Of a stretch of 64,000 nt of DNA, positions 18,285 to 27,619 are shown one piece after another. The stretch's first letter is position 1. Each line of letters starts with the position of its first letter. The stretch is from Flavobacteriaceae bacterium (GTDB lineage Bacteria; Bacteroidota; Bacteroidia; Flavobacteriales; Flavobacteriaceae). A program made the position numbers and the translations under genes. A model generated the notes under the pieces. That model was not told where the DNA came from. It worked only from the letters and a program-made list of their open reading frames with translations, and ran no database searches. The stretch is from assembly GCA_016780065.1 (NCBI GenBank), contig JADHML010000006.1, forward strand, positions 1 to 64,000, in the 5' to 3' direction.

Positions 18285-19877
18285 ATGAAACGTTTTATAC
18301 TGAGTACGCTTTTTGTCTTTATGAGTTCAATCACTTTTGCACAAGACAAGGGCTTGGACGATCGCATCAACGAAGCTTTTACGCCCATTGCCGATTGGTG
18401 GGGTGGAGTAGTTTTGCATAATTTTCCAGGCACCTCAGTGCCTACGATTATTTTTTTACTAGTAGGGGGTGCCTTGTTTTTTACTCTGTATTTTGGATTT
18501 ATAAATGTACGACGCTTCCCGACCGCCATAGGTGTAGTTCGAGGTAAATACGACGACATAGACCATCATGAGGTTGTGGAAAAACCCGCAGTCAGTGTCG
18601 TAGAAGGTGATTTGCCCGACACCATCAAAGATGAAAGTCAAGATGGGGAAGTAAGCCATTTTCAAGCGCTGGCCACGGCGGTTTCTGGAACGGTTGGCAA
18701 CGGCAATATTGCAGGTGTCGCACTTGCGATTGCTGTTGGAGGTCCGGGTGCTACATTTTGGATGATATTGTGCGGTCTTATCGGTATGTCAACCAAGTTT
18801 GTCGAGTGTACACTGGGAGTCAAATATCGAGATGTTGGTGAAGATGGAACGGTCTATGGGGGGCCGATGTACTATCTAACAAAAGGTCTTAAAGAAAGAG
18901 GATTTGCCCGATTGGGTAAGTTTTTGGCTGTGGTGTTTGCCGTATTGTGTATAGGAGCCTCTTTTGGTGGTGGCAATGCAGCCCAATCCAATCAAGCGGC
19001 CATGCAAATTGTAGACTCCATAGGAATGACAGGAGGCAGTGCTAGAACCATCATCGGAGTTATCATGATGGTGTTTGTTGGAATCATTATTATTGGTGGT
19101 ATTAAGAGGATTGCTTCTGTAACCGAAAAAATAGTTCCTTTTATGGCTTTGATGTATGTAAGTGCTTGTCTCTACATCATATTGACCAATTTTTCTTTTG
19201 TAGACAATGCCTTTGGAATGATCTTTACTCAGGCTTTCAGTCCACAAGCTGGATTGGGTGGATTGCTTGGGGTTCTGATTACTGGCTTTCGCCGGGCAGC
19301 ATTCTCAAACGAAGCAGGTGCTGGATCGGCCTCCATTGCGCACTCTGCTGTAAAAACCAAATATGCCGCATCTGAAGGTCTTGTGGCCTTGTTAGAGCCT
19401 TTTATTGACACCGTGGTCATTTGTACTTTGACGGCCTTGGTAATTATTATTTTTAACGGAGATCAAAGTGTGTTTACCTATGGAGGTGAAAATGGTGTTG
19501 TAGTAATTGATGGTGTAGGTGTGGAGGGTGCTGGAATCACGGCTGCTGCATTCGCTGAATACATCTCTTTTTCTGGTCCTTTTTTAACCATAGCAGTTGT
19601 GTTGTTTGCAATCTCTACAATGATTTCATGGTCATATTATGGCTTACAATCATGGATGTTTGTCTTTGGAAAAAACAAATGGTCAGACTTAACATATAAG
19701 TTGTTGTTTTTGAGTTTTATTGTCATTGGTGCGGCAGGAGATATGTCAGCGGTATGGACTTTCTCTGACGCGATGATCTTAGCTCTTGTATTCCCCAATA
19801 TGATCGGATTGTTCTTCCTGTTCCCGAAGGTCAAACAAGAACTAAACAGGTATCTAAAAGCCATTCGAACGTCATGA
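18285..19877 (+). CDS. Sodium:alanine symporter (AGCS) family protein
   Basis: Multiple TM segments; ALATAVSGTVGNGNIAGVALAI, FRRAAFSNEAGAGSASIAHSA. Confidence 0.94.
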   Translation: MKRFILSTLFVFMSSITFAQDKGLDDRINEAFTPIADWWGGVVLHNFPGTSVPTIIFLLVGGALFFTLYFGFINVRRFPTAIGVVRGKYDDIDHHEVVEKPAVSVVEGDLPDTIKDESQDGEVSHFQALATAVSGTVGNGNIAGVALAIAVGGPGATFWMILCGLIGMSTKFVECTLGVKYRDVGEDGTVYGGPMYYLTKGLKERGFARLGKFLAVVFAVLCIGASFGGGNAAQSNQAAMQIVDSIGMTGGSARTIIGVIMMVFVGIIIIGGIKRIASVTEKIVPFMALMYVSACLYIILTNFSFVDNAFGMIFTQAFSPQAGLGGLLGVLITGFRRAAFSNEAGAGSASIAHSAVKTKYAASEGLVALLEPFIDTVVICTLTALVIIIFNGDQSVFTYGGENGVVVIDGVGVEGAGITAAAFAEYISFSGPFLTIAVVLFAISTMISWSYYGLQSWMFVFGKNKWSDLTYKLLFLSFIVIGAAGDMSAVWTFSDAMILALVFPNMIGLFFLFPKVKQELNRYLKAIRTS

Positions 19878-19891
19878 TATAGTCTCTTGTA

Positions 19892-20731
19892 ATGCGCCCC
19901 TTATTTCGTTGGACACGTCCGTTGCGGCGTGGGCTATTTTTTGTTTTTGTATTATCTATATTAGGCCATTTGACAGTATTTTACTTGCTTGATCACTCTA
20001 TCTCAATAACTGTATTAACCCCTTTGCCTAGCGATGTTTTAGTAAGACGAGATTCGCTCCTAAAACTCCAATCGACAAAAGACACTTTGTATCCTTTCAA
20101 TCCAAACTATATGACGAGCTATCACGCTTACAGGCTGGGATTGCCCAAGTGGATGTCTGATTCAATTAAAAACCGAATTGCCCGCCGCGAATACTTTAAA
20201 ACAACAGACGAAGTGCGTCGTTTTTTGGCACTCAACGATACTGCTTGGTTGAATGTATTTCCCTATATCAAACTGCCTGAATATGTTTTAAAAAAAAGAA
20301 AAAAAGCACCCCTGAAAAACAAATTACAGCTAAACACAGCCACTTTAGAACAACTGCAAAAAGTACACGGAATAGGTCCTGTTTTGGCCACCCGCATTCT
20401 TGACATGCGTAATGCTCTTGGGGGGTTTATGAGCCCCAATCAGTTGGAAGATATTTGGGGTTTGAATAAAGAAGTCATAGATCGGGTTTGGCATTTGTTT
20501 TCGTTAGATTCTTTTCCTGTTGTTACTCCTCTAAATATCAATACGGCAACCATAGACGAATTGGCCTCAAATTACTACATTAACTACGGGCTTGCCTCTC
20601 GTATCGTAGCCTATCGCAGCCGACATGGGGAAATTGACGACTTAAATCAGATGGCACAAAAGCTCGAAATTGATTCTGTACGGATTTCAAGAATTGCCTT
20701 ATATTTGAATACAAAAAAATTGCTAGAATGA
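19892..20731 (+). CDS. Helix-hairpin-helix (ComEA-like) protein
   Basis: N-terminal TM and HhH repeats (LNTATLEQLQKVHGIGPVLATRILDMRNALGGF). Confidence 0.87.
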   Translation: MRPLFRWTRPLRRGLFFVFVLSILGHLTVFYLLDHSISITVLTPLPSDVLVRRDSLLKLQSTKDTLYPFNPNYMTSYHAYRLGLPKWMSDSIKNRIARREYFKTTDEVRRFLALNDTAWLNVFPYIKLPEYVLKKRKKAPLKNKLQLNTATLEQLQKVHGIGPVLATRILDMRNALGGFMSPNQLEDIWGLNKEVIDRVWHLFSLDSFPVVTPLNINTATIDELASNYYINYGLASRIVAYRSRHGEIDDLNQMAQKLEIDSVRISRIALYLNTKKLLE

Positions 20732-21894
20732 ACATTGATTTAACCTTAGATAGGATGGACACTCATACCCTTGAAACAAGACAGATGGTGGCTGATTCTG
20801 CACGCGAGTTTGCACTTCAGTACCTAAAGCCTCATGTTATGAAATGGGATGAGGCGCAACACTTTCCTGTCGATGCAATGAAACAGGCTGGATCGCTGGG
20901 TTTTTTAGGGATGTTGGTTCCTGAAACCTATGGTGGTTCAGGGCTGGGTTACCATGAATATGTAGCCATGATTGAGGAAATCTCTAAAGTAGACCCTTCG
21001 ATTGGGCTTTCCGTCGCTGCACACAATTCACTTTGCACAAATCACATTCTAAAGTTTGGAACAGAGTCCCAAAAACTTCGATGGTTGCCCAAATTGGCTT
21101 CTGGAGAATGGATAGGTGCTTGGGGATTGACGGAGCACAACACCGGATCAGATGCAGGAGGGATGAATGCTACTGCAAAAAAACAAGGGAATGAATGGGT
21201 CTTAAACGGTTCAAAAAACTTTATAACCCATGGCATTTCTTCAGACATTGCGGTTGTGATTTTTCGAACAGGAGAAAAAGGAGATAGTCACGGCATGAGT
21301 GCATTTGCTATTGAGCGTGGCACACCAGGTTTTAGTTCAGGAAAAAAGGAAGATAAAATGGGTATGCGTGCTTCTGAAACCGCTGAAATGATTTTTGATA
21401 ATTGCCATATTCCTGAAGAAAATCTTATAGGAGAAGTGGGTGAAGGTTTTATTCAATCCATGAAAATTTTAGATGGAGGGCGCATTTCGATTGCAGCCCT
21501 ATCTATTGGGATTGCCAAAGGTGCTTATGAGGCTGCACTTCAGTATTCAAAAGAACGTGTACAGTTTGGTAAGCCCATAAGTAGTTTTCAAGGGATCTCA
21601 TTCAAACTTGCTGAAATAGCGACCAACATCGAAGCTGCGGAACTACTTACTCAAAATGCTAGTCAACTGATCAACGAAGGCAAAAAGATGACCAAGCAAA
21701 GCGCAATGTGTAAGTTGTTTGCCTCAGAAATGTGTGTTAAAACTACCAACGAAGCGCTACAGATTTTTGGGGGCTATGGCTATTCTAAAGAATTTCCTGT
21801 AGAAAAATTTTACAGAGACGCCAAGTTGTGTACCATTGGTGAAGGTACCTCAGAAATCCAAAAAGTAGTTATATCCAAACAATTATTAAAGTAA
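20728..21894 (+). CDS. Acyl-CoA dehydrogenase
   Basis: [13 protein letters not shown]-like signature ([14 protein letters not shown]), [34 protein letters not shown]. Confidence 0.95.
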   Translation: MNIDLTLDRMDTHTLETRQMVADSAREFALQYLKPHVMKWDEAQHFPVDAMKQAGSLGFLGMLVPETYGGSGLGYHEYVAMIEEISKVDPSIGLSVAAHNSLCTNHILKFGTESQKLRWLPKLASGEWIGAWGLTEHNTGSDAGGMNATAKKQGNEWVLNGSKNFITHGISSDIAVVIFRTGEKGDSHGMSAFAIERGTPGFSSGKKEDKMGMRASETAEMIFDNCHIPEENLIGEVGEGFIQSMKILDGGRISIAALSIGIAKGAYEAALQYSKERVQFGKPISSFQGISFKLAEIATNIEAAELLTQNASQLINEGKKMTKQSAMCKLFASEMCVKTTNEALQIFGGYGYSKEFPVEKFYRDAKLCTIGEGTSEIQKVVISKQLLK

Positions 21895-21898
21895 ATAG

Positions 21899-21928
21899 TT
21901 GTCGACTGATAAAATGTAATTATATTTG
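21899..21928 (+). promoter_or_regulatory. Promoter of rpsU
   Basis: TTG-N19-TATATTTG. Confidence 0.75.
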
Positions 21929-21960
21929 ACCCCATTTTAAAAGAGAGGAGGTTAAGGCAT

Positions 21961-22155
21961 ATGCTCATTATACCAATAAAAGACGGAGAAAATATCGATA
22001 GAGCGCTTAAACGTTTTAAACGTAAATTCGACAAAACGGGTACCATGCGTCAGCTGCGTGAGCGCCAGACTTTCACAAAGCCTTCTGTCGCACGACGAGC
22101 CGTCGTACAAAAAGCACAATATATTCAGCATCTTCGCGATCAAGAAGAAAACTAA
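21961..22155 (+). CDS. rpsU: 30S ribosomal protein S21
   Basis: MLIIPIKDGENIDRALKRFKRKFDKTGTMRQLRERQTFTKPS. Confidence 0.96.
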   Translation: MLIIPIKDGENIDRALKRFKRKFDKTGTMRQLRERQTFTKPSVARRAVVQKAQYIQHLRDQEEN

Positions 22156-22181
22156 GGCTGAATTTAACCCTACAATATCTT

Positions 22182-22228
22182 GCATCGAACGTGAGTTTTT
22201 ATTAACTTGTGTTCGATGCTTTTTTTTT
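22182..22228 (+). terminator. Intrinsic terminator of rpsU
   Basis: GCATCGAAC-(20 nt)-GTTCGATGC followed by T9. Confidence 0.85.
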
Positions 22229-22233
22229 GTGCT

Positions 22234-23115
22234 ATGCCCTTAACACCTTTCTTAGATTATTTAGCGTTAGAGAAAAAATTTTCTCCCCATACTTTGAAGG
22301 CCTATAAGAAAGACCTAGAGTCATTTCTTTCTTATTGTATGCAAGAATATAAAATCAAGGATTTGTCCGATATAAGCTACCCGATGATTCGTCGTTGGAT
22401 TGTGATTTTGTCGGATAGAGGTTTAGAAACAAAAACCATCAACAGAAAATGCTCTAGCTTAAAAACATATTTCAAATTTTTACAAAAAATTGAAGTCTTA
22501 AGCGAATCACCCATGCAGGGTCATAAACAACTCAAATCTACCCCTAAGTTAGTGGTGCCCCTAACTGAAGATGAGTTGCAGAACTTGATGTCAACGTATG
22601 ATGACACAAACTACGAAGGATCCAGAGATGCATTAATTCTGGAGCTTTTGTACAACACAGGCATCCGGCGGGCAGAGCTGATTTCCATTGCGATTGATGA
22701 TCTAGACTTTGCGAATGCACAGCTAAAGGTCATTGGTAAGCGCAACAAAGCGCGTTTGATCCCTTTATTACCTAACGTTGTCAATCGGATTCAAGCTTAT
22801 CTCAACTTTAGAAGTCAACAAATTGGTGCCAATCGGAGCCAATATTTGTTTATCAATGCTCAAGGACAAGCAATGAACCCCTCTAAAATTTACCGATGTG
22901 TAACAAAATTTTTGAGTACGGTTTCAACAAAAAAGAAATTGAGTCCACATGTACTGCGTCATTCTTTCGCCACTCATTTACTGAACAGAGGGGCCGACAT
23001 CAATACCATAAAAGAGTTGCTGGGTCACAGTAGTTTGTCTTCTACTCAACTCTACACCAAAGTCCAGCTGCCCAAAATCAAAACAGAATATAAATCAGCC
23101 CATCCTCGTGGGTAA
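22234..23115 (+). CDS. xerC: Tyrosine recombinase XerC/D family
   Basis: TPFLDYLALEKKFSPHTLKAYKKDLESFL; LYNTGIRRAEL, HVLRHSFATHLLNRGADINTIKELLGHSSLSSTQLYTKV; ATG set at 22234. Confidence 0.93.
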   Translation: MPLTPFLDYLALEKKFSPHTLKAYKKDLESFLSYCMQEYKIKDLSDISYPMIRRWIVILSDRGLETKTINRKCSSLKTYFKFLQKIEVLSESPMQGHKQLKSTPKLVVPLTEDELQNLMSTYDDTNYEGSRDALILELLYNTGIRRAELISIAIDDLDFANAQLKVIGKRNKARLIPLLPNVVNRIQAYLNFRSQQIGANRSQYLFINAQGQAMNPSKIYRCVTKFLSTVSTKKKLSPHVLRHSFATHLLNRGADINTIKELLGHSSLSSTQLYTKVQLPKIKTEYKSAHPRG

Positions 23116-23143
23116 CCACGAAAGGGCATAAATCTTAAAGCAC

Positions 23144-23443
23144 ATGAAATTAAATATTCAAACTGTAAACTTCTCTATGAAATCTCCCCTAAGTGCATAC
23201 ATTCAAAAGCGAATCAATAAGTTCTCAACCTATTATAATCGTATTATTGGTGTAGACTTGTATTTAATATTAGACAACCAATCTGACCAGCAAAACAAGC
23301 GGGTTGAAGTGCGTGTTCAGATACCAGGAGATGACATTATTGTGACCAAGCAAAGTGATACATTTGAGAAAGCCATTGACTTGGTAGCTTCGGCTGCGGA
23401 AAGGTCACTCGTGAGTAGAAAAGAAAAAACTAGATTGGTTTAA
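23144..23443 (+). CDS. hpf: Ribosome hibernation-promoting factor (HPF/RaiA family)
   Basis: MKLNIQTVNFSMKSPLSAYIQKRINKF..., 99 aa, sigma-54 modulation protein pattern. Confidence 0.9.
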   Translation: MKLNIQTVNFSMKSPLSAYIQKRINKFSTYYNRIIGVDLYLILDNQSDQQNKRVEVRVQIPGDDIIVTKQSDTFEKAIDLVASAAERSLVSRKEKTRLV

Positions 23444-23474
23444 TTTTTTATGACAAAAATGCTTTGAATCAAAA

Positions 23475-23494
23475 AAAATAAATTGATACATTTG
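23475..23494 (+). promoter_or_regulatory. Promoter of the tRNA-tuf operon (-7 region; -33 TTG just upstream)
   Basis: TTG-AATCAAAAAAAATAAATTGA-TACATTTG; -7 box at 23487-23494. Confidence 0.7.
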
Positions 23495-23495
23495 C

Positions 23496-23524
23496 AGTCC
23501 GCTTGAAAGAGCGGACTTTTTTTT
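23496..23524 (+). terminator. Intrinsic terminator after hpf, abutting tRNA-Thr
   Basis: AGTCCGCT-TGAAAG-AGCGGACT followed by a run of T. Confidence 0.85.
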
Positions 23525-23598
23525 GCCGATGTAGCTCAGTTGGCTAGAGCAGCTGATTTGTAATCAGCAGGTCGTGGGTTCGAGCCCCTCCATCGGCT
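23525..23598 (+). tRNA. tRNA-Thr (anticodon TGT)
   Basis: Cloverleaf GCCGATG...CATCGGC, anticodon loop TTTGTAA, CCA follows. Confidence 0.96.
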
Positions 23599-23673
23599 CC
23601 ATCTGTTTTAAATGACATCGTGCATAAAAACAGTAGGTATCGGACTTTTTCGATAACCGTTCTTTGAAAATTC

Positions 23674-23756
23674 GGGGAGATACTCAAGCGGCCAACGAGG
23701 ACAGACTGTAAATCTGTTGGTTTTTACCTTCGCAGGTTCGAATCCTGCTCTCCCCA
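23674..23756 (+). tRNA. tRNA-Tyr (anticodon GTA)
   Basis: Class II tRNA with long variable arm, GGGGAGA...TCTCCCC, CTGTAAA anticodon loop. Confidence 0.96.
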
Positions 23757-23770
23757 CACAAGTTTATAAT

Positions 23771-23843
23771 GCGGGAGTAGCTCAGTTGGTAGAGCGTCAG
23801 CCTTCCAAGCTGAATGTCGCCGGTTCGAACCCGGTCTCCCGCT
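23771..23843 (+). tRNA. tRNA-Gly (anticodon TCC)
   Basis: GCGGGAG...CTCCCGC, anticodon loop CTTCCAA, CCA encoded. Confidence 0.96.
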
Positions 23844-24000
23844 CCAAAAGTTGTTGCACTTCGATTTTGATTATTTATGATGATCGATCAGGTAACAACG
23901 CAAATAGAGAGTGAGAACTTGCCTGCCCTAAGGCAGGGTTTATGCCGCATTAGCGGTAAACCCGGTCTCTCGCTCAAAAGGTCTTCCGAATGACCTGCAT

Positions 24001-24072
24001 GCCGATGTAGCTCAGGGGTAGAGCGTTTCCTTGGTAAGGAAGAGGTCACGAGTTCAAATCTCGTCATTGGCT
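24001..24072 (+). tRNA. tRNA-Thr (anticodon GGT)
   Basis: GCCGATG...CATTGGC, anticodon loop TTGGTAA. Confidence 0.95.
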
Positions 24073-24250
24073 CTTTTCTCGGTCAATTTTCCGTTTTTTT
24101 TACTTGATAAAGTTGTTGATTTTCCCCTTGAAGCAACTCAAAAAATCAACCTATGTGGTGGTGTGTGTGGTATAAGTAAAAAATATGGTGTTATTTATCA
24201 ATATTTATATTATATTTGCGCTCATTTTAAAAGCATAAACAAAACATATT

Positions 24251-25438
24251 ATGGCAAAGGAAACTTTCGATCGGTCTAAACCCCACTTGAATATCGGAAC
24301 CATTGGGCACGTCGATCACGGAAAAACAACCCTTACGGCTGCGATCACTAAAGTATTGGCTGATGCCGGACTTTCTGAAGCTAAGAGCTTTGATCAAATT
24401 GACAACGCACCCGAGGAAAAAGAAAGAGGTATTACTATTAATACTTCACATGTTGAATACCAAACAGTTAACCGTCACTACGCTCACGTAGATTGTCCTG
24501 GTCACGCTGACTATGTAAAAAACATGGTTACAGGTGCTGCACAGATGGATGGAGCGATTTTGGTGGTTGCTGCGACAGATGGTCCTATGCCACAGACTCG
24601 CGAACACATCCTTTTGGGACGTCAGGTTGGTGTTCCACGCATTGTTGCTTTCCTAAACAAAGCAGACATGGTGGATGACGAAGAATTGTTGGAATTGGTT
24701 GAAATGGAAGTTCGTGAATTGTTGAGCTTCTACGACTATGATGGAGACAACGGTCCAGTAGTACTAGGTTCTGCTCTTGGTGCTCTTAATGGTGAGCAAA
24801 AATGGGTTGACTCAGTGATGAAACTCATGGAAGAAGTTGACAACTGGATTGAATTACCTAAACGTGATGTTGAAAAGGACTTCTTGATGCCAATCGAGGA
24901 TGTTTTCTCCATTACTGGACGTGGTACAGTTGCAACGGGTCGTATCGAAACAGGTGTTGCCAACACTGGTGACGCTGTTGATATCATCGGTATGGGTGCT
25001 GAGAAATTGGATTCTACCATTACAGGAGTAGAAATGTTCCGCAAAATTTTGGATCGTGGTGAAGCAGGAGACAACGTAGGTATCTTATTGCGTGGTATCG
25101 AAAAAACAGATATCAAGCGTGGTATGGTTATCTGTAAGCGAGGTTCTGTAACTCCTCACGCTAAGTTTAAGGCAGAGGTATACATCTTGAAAAAAGAAGA
25201 AGGTGGTCGTCACACACCATTCCATAACAACTACCGTCCACAGTTCTATGTACGTACAACTGACGTTACAGGTAACATTAACTTACCTGATGGAGTTGAG
25301 ATGGTTATGCCTGGTGACAACCTTACCATAACAGTAGATCTTATCCAGCCTATCGCATTAAGCGTTGGTTTGCGTTTTGCTATCCGTGAAGGTGGTAGAA
25401 CAGTAGGTGCTGGTCAGGTAACTGAGATTTTAGACTAA
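24251..25438 (+). CDS. tuf: Elongation factor Tu
   Basis: [33 protein letters not shown]. Confidence 0.99.
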   Translation: MAKETFDRSKPHLNIGTIGHVDHGKTTLTAAITKVLADAGLSEAKSFDQIDNAPEEKERGITINTSHVEYQTVNRHYAHVDCPGHADYVKNMVTGAAQMDGAILVVAATDGPMPQTREHILLGRQVGVPRIVAFLNKADMVDDEELLELVEMEVRELLSFYDYDGDNGPVVLGSALGALNGEQKWVDSVMKLMEEVDNWIELPKRDVEKDFLMPIEDVFSITGRGTVATGRIETGVANTGDAVDIIGMGAEKLDSTITGVEMFRKILDRGEAGDNVGILLRGIEKTDIKRGMVICKRGSVTPHAKFKAEVYILKKEEGGRHTPFHNNYRPQFYVRTTDVTGNINLPDGVEMVMPGDNLTITVDLIQPIALSVGLRFAIREGGRTVGAGQVTEILD

Positions 25439-25460
25439 ATTAGTTTTAGACGATCATTAT

Positions 25461-25494
25461 AAGGTGTCGTGCTTTTTTTGCACGACACCTTTTA
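25461..25494 (+). terminator. Terminator after tuf
   Basis: AAGGTGTCGTGC-T7-GCACGACACCTT then TTT; 12-bp perfect stem. Confidence 0.88.
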
Positions 25495-25561
25495 TAACAA
25501 TAATTATTAGGTGTTTCGGACTTCGACGAGCAGGTAAACAGGAGCGCGTACACCAACAGAG

Positions 25562-25634
25562 ACGGGTTTAGCTCAGTTGGTAGAGCACTGGTCTCCAAAA
25601 CCAGGTGTCGGGAGTTCGAGTCTCTCAACCCGTG
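25562..25634 (+). tRNA. tRNA-Trp (anticodon CCA)
   Basis: ACGGGTT...AACCCGT, anticodon loop CTCCAAA. Confidence 0.96.
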
Positions 25635-25652
25635 CAAACAGGACATTTTGCT

Positions 25653-25838
25653 ATGATACAGTACGTAAAAGAGTCATTTGAAGAATTAAAAAAACACGTC
25701 ACATGGACGGCTTGGCCTGAATTACAAAGGCTAACGACTGTAGTTTTGGTGTTTTCAATTCTTTTTTCGCTAGCCATTTGGGGTGCTGACTCCGTACTTT
25801 CCCGTTTTATTAAATTTTATTTCCAGTTAATCCAATAA
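25653..25838 (+). CDS. secE: Preprotein translocase subunit SecE
   Basis: MIQYVKESFEELKKHVTWTAWPELQRLT...; between tRNA-Trp and nusG. Confidence 0.95.
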   Translation: MIQYVKESFEELKKHVTWTAWPELQRLTTVVLVFSILFSLAIWGADSVLSRFIKFYFQLIQ

Positions 25839-25842
25839 CCTC

Positions 25843-26394
25843 ATGACAGACACAGACGTTAAAAAGTGGTATGTGGTTCGCGCGGTGAGCGGGCAGGAGA
25901 ATAAGATTAAAACTTACATTGAATCTGAAATATCACGTCATGGACTTTCGGATTATGTCGATGACGTCTTGGTACCTACCGAAAAAGTTATACAGATACG
26001 TAAAGGCAAAAAAATCAACAAGGAACGTGTGTACTTTCCTGGGTACATCATGGTGAAAGCTAATTTATCTGGTGAGGTACCTCACATCATCCGTTCTATT
26101 ACCAATGTCATCGGTTTTTTAGGTGAGACAAAAGGGGGAGACCCTGTGCCGCTACGGCAATCTGAGGTAAATCGCATGCTCGGTAAAGTAGATGAATTGG
26201 CAGTGCAATCAGAAAATGTATCCATTCCATTTACGATTGGTGAAACCATCAAAGTTATTGATGGACCTTTCAATGGGTTTAATGGTTCGATTGATAAAAT
26301 TAATGAAGAAAAACGCAAGTTGGAAGTGATGGTGAAAATTTTCGGTAGAAAAACACCGCTCGAGCTTTCATACATGCAAGTAGAGAAAATATAA
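25843..26394 (+). CDS. nusG: Transcription antitermination protein NusG
   Basis: KKWYVVRAVSGQENKIKTYIE, VYFPGYIMV, GPFNGFNGSIDKINEEKRKLEVMV. Confidence 0.97.
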   Translation: MTDTDVKKWYVVRAVSGQENKIKTYIESEISRHGLSDYVDDVLVPTEKVIQIRKGKKINKERVYFPGYIMVKANLSGEVPHIIRSITNVIGFLGETKGGDPVPLRQSEVNRMLGKVDELAVQSENVSIPFTIGETIKVIDGPFNGFNGSIDKINEEKRKLEVMVKIFGRKTPLELSYMQVEKI

Positions 26395-26453
26395 GTGTTA
26401 CATGATACGATTTCAATGCAGCTTCCATGCGGCGAGGTCAATATATTTTAACA

Positions 26454-26891
26454 ATGGCAAAAGAAGTAAGTAAAGTAGTTAAGCTACAAGTTAGGGGAGG
26501 TGCTGCGAATCCGTCGCCACCGGTTGGACCCGCTTTAGGTGCCGCTGGAGTGAACATCATGGAGTTCTGTAAGCAGTTTAATGCTCGAACTCAAGACAAA
26601 GCCGGTAAGGTTTTGCCTGTTGTGATCTCTGTCTATGCAGATAAGTCATTTGACTTTGTTGTAAAGACGCCACCTGCAGCCGTTCAACTGTTGGAAGCCG
26701 CAAAGGTTAAAAAAGGATCTGGAGAACCCAACCGAAGCAAAGTAGCCAGTGTGACTTGGGATCAAGTACGCACAATCGCTGAAGATAAAATGCAGGATTT
26801 AAATGCATTTACGGTTGAGTCAGCCATGAAAATGGTTGCTGGAACCGCTCGATCTATGGGTCTAACCGTAAAAGGTCAGACGCCTCTTTAA
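26454..26891 (+). CDS. rplK: 50S ribosomal protein L11
   Basis: [40 protein letters not shown]. Confidence 0.98.
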   Translation: MAKEVSKVVKLQVRGGAANPSPPVGPALGAAGVNIMEFCKQFNARTQDKAGKVLPVVISVYADKSFDFVVKTPPAAVQLLEAAKVKKGSGEPNRSKVASVTWDQVRTIAEDKMQDLNAFTVESAMKMVAGTARSMGLTVKGQTPL

Positions 26892-26909
26892 CCTTGATAT
26901 TGAAATACA

Positions 26910-27599
26910 ATGGCAAAAATTTCCAAAAAAAGAAAGGAAGCGCTGTCTAAGATAGACCGTGCGACCATGTATTCCTTAGCGGATGCTGCATCTTTGGTTA
27001 AAGAGATTACCTCTACCAAATTTGATGCTTCTGTAGATTTGGCTGTACGTCTAGGCGTAGATCCTCGCAAAGCAGATCAGATGGTTCGTGGTGTAGTCAC
27101 ACTACCCCATGGAACTGGTAAAGAAGTCAAAGTATTGGCCTTAGTAACTCCGGATAAAGAATCCGAAGCTCAAGAGGCAGGTGCTGACTTTGTTGGTCTG
27201 GATGAGTATTTACAGAAAATCAAAGATGGATGGACAGATGTGGACGTCATTATTACCATGCCAAGCGTAATGGGCAAGCTCGGACCTTTGGGTCGTGTGC
27301 TCGGACCGCGTGGTTTGATGCCTAACCCTAAAACCGGTACAGTGACTATGGATGTCGCCAAAGCCGTACGCGAGATAAAGGCTGGTAAGATTGACTTTAA
27401 AGTGGACAAGACCGGTATTGTACATGCCGCGATTGGTAAAGTATCTTTTGATGCAGATAAGATTTTAGGAAATGCAAATGAGTTGATGCAAACATTGGTC
27501 AAACTCAAACCTGCTTCTACTAAAGGAACGTACATCAAAAGTGTCTCTTTATCAAGCACCATGAGTCCAAGCATTCCAATCGAATTCAAAACTGTTTAA
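26910..27599 (+). CDS. rplA: 50S ribosomal protein L1
   Basis: [37 protein letters not shown]. Confidence 0.98.
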   Translation: MAKISKKRKEALSKIDRATMYSLADAASLVKEITSTKFDASVDLAVRLGVDPRKADQMVRGVVTLPHGTGKEVKVLALVTPDKESEAQEAGADFVGLDEYLQKIKDGWTDVDVIITMPSVMGKLGPLGRVLGPRGLMPNPKTGTVTMDVAKAVREIKAGKIDFKVDKTGIVHAAIGKVSFDADKILGNANELMQTLVKLKPASTKGTYIKSVSLSSTMSPSIPIEFKTV

Positions 27600-27619
27600 C
27601 GGGTAGCCAAATGTAAATT

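Noticed and set aside
22207-22233. N-terminal extension of xerC (MCSMLFFCA)
   Set aside because: Encoded by the rpsU terminator stem and T-run; ATG at 22234 fits the Xer N-terminus.
22234-23115. Tyrosine recombinase as evidence for a mobile element next to tRNA genes
   Set aside because: Sequence and context (rpsU-xer-hpf) fit housekeeping XerC/D; no attachment-site repeats, phage or cargo genes nearby.
23717-23914. 65-aa ORF over tRNA-Tyr and tRNA-Gly
   Set aside because: Spurious ORF reading through two clear tRNA cloverleaves.
26395-26453. Possible L1-binding autoregulatory leader before rplK
   Set aside because: The short spacer can form weak pairing around GCAGCTTCC but I could not align it to the known L1 site with confidence.
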